From Pandoraea bronchicola (GTDB lineage Bacteria; Pseudomonadota; Gammaproteobacteria; Burkholderiales; Burkholderiaceae), in the NCBI RefSeq assembly GCF_902459805.1, contig NZ_CABPST010000008.1, forward strand, positions 162,584 to 226,583: DNA of 64,000 nt, given 5' to 3'. Both the position numbers and the translations under genes were made by a program. Below the pieces are notes generated by a model. The model worked only from the letters and a program-made list of their open reading frames with translations, did not search any database and was not told the origin of the DNA. Each line of letters opens with the position of its first letter. The first letter of the stretch is position 1. Below, piece by piece: positions 62,606 to 64,000 of the stretch.

Positions 62606-63835
62606 ATGATTTGGTATCGCCAGATGAACAAGACCGAGCGGCGCACCTTTATTGCGGCATTCGGCGGCTGGGCGCTCGACGCGCTCGACTTCATGGTGTT
62701 CACCTTCGTGATCACGACGCTGATCACCGTGTTCAGTATCGACAAGGCGCAGGCCGGCATGCTGGCCACCATTACGCTATTGTTCTCGGCCATCGGCGGC
62801 TGGGTGGCCGGCGTGCTGGCCGACCGCTTCGGCCGTGTCCGCATCTTGCAAGCGACGATTCTCTGGTTCTCCGTCTGCACGGTCCTGATCGGCTTTGCGC
62901 AGAACTTCGAGCAGATCTTTGTGCTGCGCGCGTTGCAGGGGCTGGGCTTCGGTGGTGAATGGGCGGTCGGCTCGGTGCTCATGGGCGAGATCGTGCGCAC
63001 CGAATACCGCGGCCGCGCCGTCGGTACGGTGCAAAGCGGCTGGGCCATCGGCTGGGCGGTGGCGGCGCTGTGCTACACGGCGTCGTTTTCGCTGTTGCCG
63101 GAGGAGTACGCCTGGCGCGCGTTGTTCTGGATTGGCGTGATCCCGGCACTGTTCGTGCTCTTCATTCGTAAGAATGTGCCCGAGCCAGAGCTGTTCGAGC
63201 GCACGCGCAAGCAGGAGGCGACTGCGGCCAAGCGGACTTCAGCGTGGGCGATCTTCTCGCCGTCGCTCATCAAGACCACGGCGCTCTCGGCGCTGCTGTG
63301 CACCGGCGTTCAGGGCGGGTACTACGCCGTGACGACGTGGCTGCCGACGTTCCTGAAGACCGAGCGTCATCTTTCGGTCATTGGCACGGGCGGATATTTG
63401 CTCGTGATCATTCTGGGGTCGTTCATCGGCTATCTGACGGGAGCGTATCTGACCGACCGTCTGGGGCGCCGCGCCAACCTGCTGATCTTCGCCGTGCTGT
63501 CGGGGGTGAGCATCTACGCTTATACGCAGTTCCAACTGAGCAATGATCAGATGTTGATCCTCGGCTTCCCGCTGGGTTTCGCGGCGTCGGGCATTTTCAG
63601 TGGGATGGGCGCTTATCTGACCGAGCTGTTTCCCTCGGCTGTGCGTGCCAACGGGCAAGGCTTCGCGTATAACTTCGGGCGCGGCATCGGCGCGCTGTTT
63701 CCGAGTCTGGTCGGTTATCTGGCCAAGACCAGCGGTCTTGGAACGGCCATCGGCATGTTTGCCGGTGGTGCCTATCTTGTCGTACTGATCACCGCGTTCT
63801 TGTTGCCTGAGACGAAGGGGCGCGAGATCGAGTAA
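62606..63835 (+). CDS. MFS transporter, aromatic/carboxylate type
   Basis: Twelve-helix MFS permease (409 aa) of the sugar/aromatic-acid:H+ symporter kind. The loop 2-3 signature D-R-F-G-R-V-R is present, with G-F-G-G-E-W-A-V-G in helix 4 and a C-terminal P-E-T-K-G-R-E. A strong AGGAGG ribosome site (62592-62600) precedes ATG 62606. It follows the amidohydrolase and probably imports the pathway substrate. Confidence 0.88.
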   Translation: MIWYRQMNKTERRTFIAAFGGWALDALDFMVFTFVITTLITVFSIDKAQAGMLATITLLFSAIGGWVAGVLADRFGRVRILQATILWFSVCTVLIGFAQNFEQIFVLRALQGLGFGGEWAVGSVLMGEIVRTEYRGRAVGTVQSGWAIGWAVAALCYTASFSLLPEEYAWRALFWIGVIPALFVLFIRKNVPEPELFERTRKQEATAAKRTSAWAIFSPSLIKTTALSALLCTGVQGGYYAVTTWLPTFLKTERHLSVIGTGGYLLVIILGSFIGYLTGAYLTDRLGRRANLLIFAVLSGVSIYAYTQFQLSNDQMLILGFPLGFAASGIFSGMGAYLTELFPSAVRANGQGFAYNFGRGIGALFPSLVGYLAKTSGLGTAIGMFAGGAYLVVLITAFLLPETKGREIE

Positions 63836-63850
63836 GTTCGTATTTTTCCA

Positions 63851-63885
63851 GGGGGCGAGTGCCGTCGAGACGGCCTGCCCCCCGG
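63851..63885 (+). terminator. Weak terminator-like hairpin after MFS gene
   Basis: GGGGGC ... GCCCCC arms with an inner GCCGTC/GACGGC pair around GAGA; tail is only GGATTTT. Confidence 0.4.
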
Positions 63886-63916
63886 ATTTTCTGAGTTTAG
63901 GGAAAGGGAGTTCCGC

Positions 63917-64000
63917 ATGAAGGTCCTTGTACCGGTCAAACGGGTAGTGGATTACAACGTAAAAGTTCGCGTGAAGAGCGACGGGAGTGGTGTCGACATT
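63917..64000 (+). CDS. etfB: Electron transfer flavoprotein beta subunit (3' truncated)
   Basis: Only the first 28 codons are in the window. The N-terminus [18 protein letters not shown] is characteristic of EtfB, which carries AMP and docks with dehydrogenases. An AAAGGGAG ribosome site lies upstream of ATG 63917. etfA presumably follows outside the window. Confidence 0.85.
   Translation, partial: MKVLVPVKRVVDYNVKVRVKSDGSGVDI

Overview
The window looks like chromosomal DNA of a GC-rich betaproteobacterium of the Burkholderiaceae, most likely Pandoraea or a close relative. This is inferred from the combination of a cyoABCD quinol oxidase, a full set of early hopanoid genes, a PEP-mutase phosphonate operon, PagP, and strong GC bias with long antisense shadow frames. 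No rRNA, tRNA or CRISPR array was recognised.

Layout. 1-3219 is the 3' part of an autotransporter with an HEXXH motif. A non-coding spacer follows with a very long hairpin and three 23-bp tandem repeats. cyoABCD and a LysR gene occupy 3580-8607, followed by a secreted protein, a nitronate monooxygenase and a DMT exporter (to 11657). 12057-15253 is an AT-richer accessory segment: a small unknown protein, a PAS-like/LuxR regulator, an MFS carrier and a stand-alone ThiE/TenI-like protein. 15479-29817 is the hopanoid region: hpnC | hpnD-hpnE-shc-hpnG | hpnB-hpnA-hpnH-ispH | hpnM | hpnN, covering squalene synthesis, cyclisation, adenosyl/ribosyl side-chain formation and transport.

29903-39172 is a compact minus-strand operon that I consider the most interesting part. 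In order of transcription it encodes a fused CDP-alcohol phosphatidyltransferase/2OG-Fe(II) oxygenase, an HpnL-like flippase-type membrane protein, a nucleotidyltransferase, PEP mutase (with its own C-terminal nucleotidyltransferase-like domain), phosphonopyruvate decarboxylase, 2-AEP transaminase and Dxs. Together these predict synthesis of 2-aminoethylphosphonate, its activation as CDP-AEP, transfer onto a lipid, oxidative modification and translocation: a membrane phosphonolipid pathway placed beside the hopanoid pathway and ending in an isoprenoid precursor gene.

39543-48447 holds an SDR, a second copy of the small unknown family, a cupin, a ferric-siderophore reductase/PadR pair resembling NfeF/NfeR with a 24-bp perfect palindrome upstream, an orphan amino-acid binding protein, an HU protein with a histone H1-like tail, a Cys-rich secreted protein, a sugar MFS carrier and PagP. 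The 732-bp spacer at 48448-49179 carries three copies of a 35-bp element built from DnaA-box-like 9-mers.

49180-64000 contains mhpF-mhpE, an IclR regulator, a PilZ protein, an unrecognised 526-aa protein, a marR-alkylation repair operon next to a decayed IS3-type transposase, amtB, a small monooxygenase, a cluster of GntR regulator, FAD oxidase, PDC-hydrolase-like amidohydrolase and MFS carrier, and the start of etfB at the window edge.
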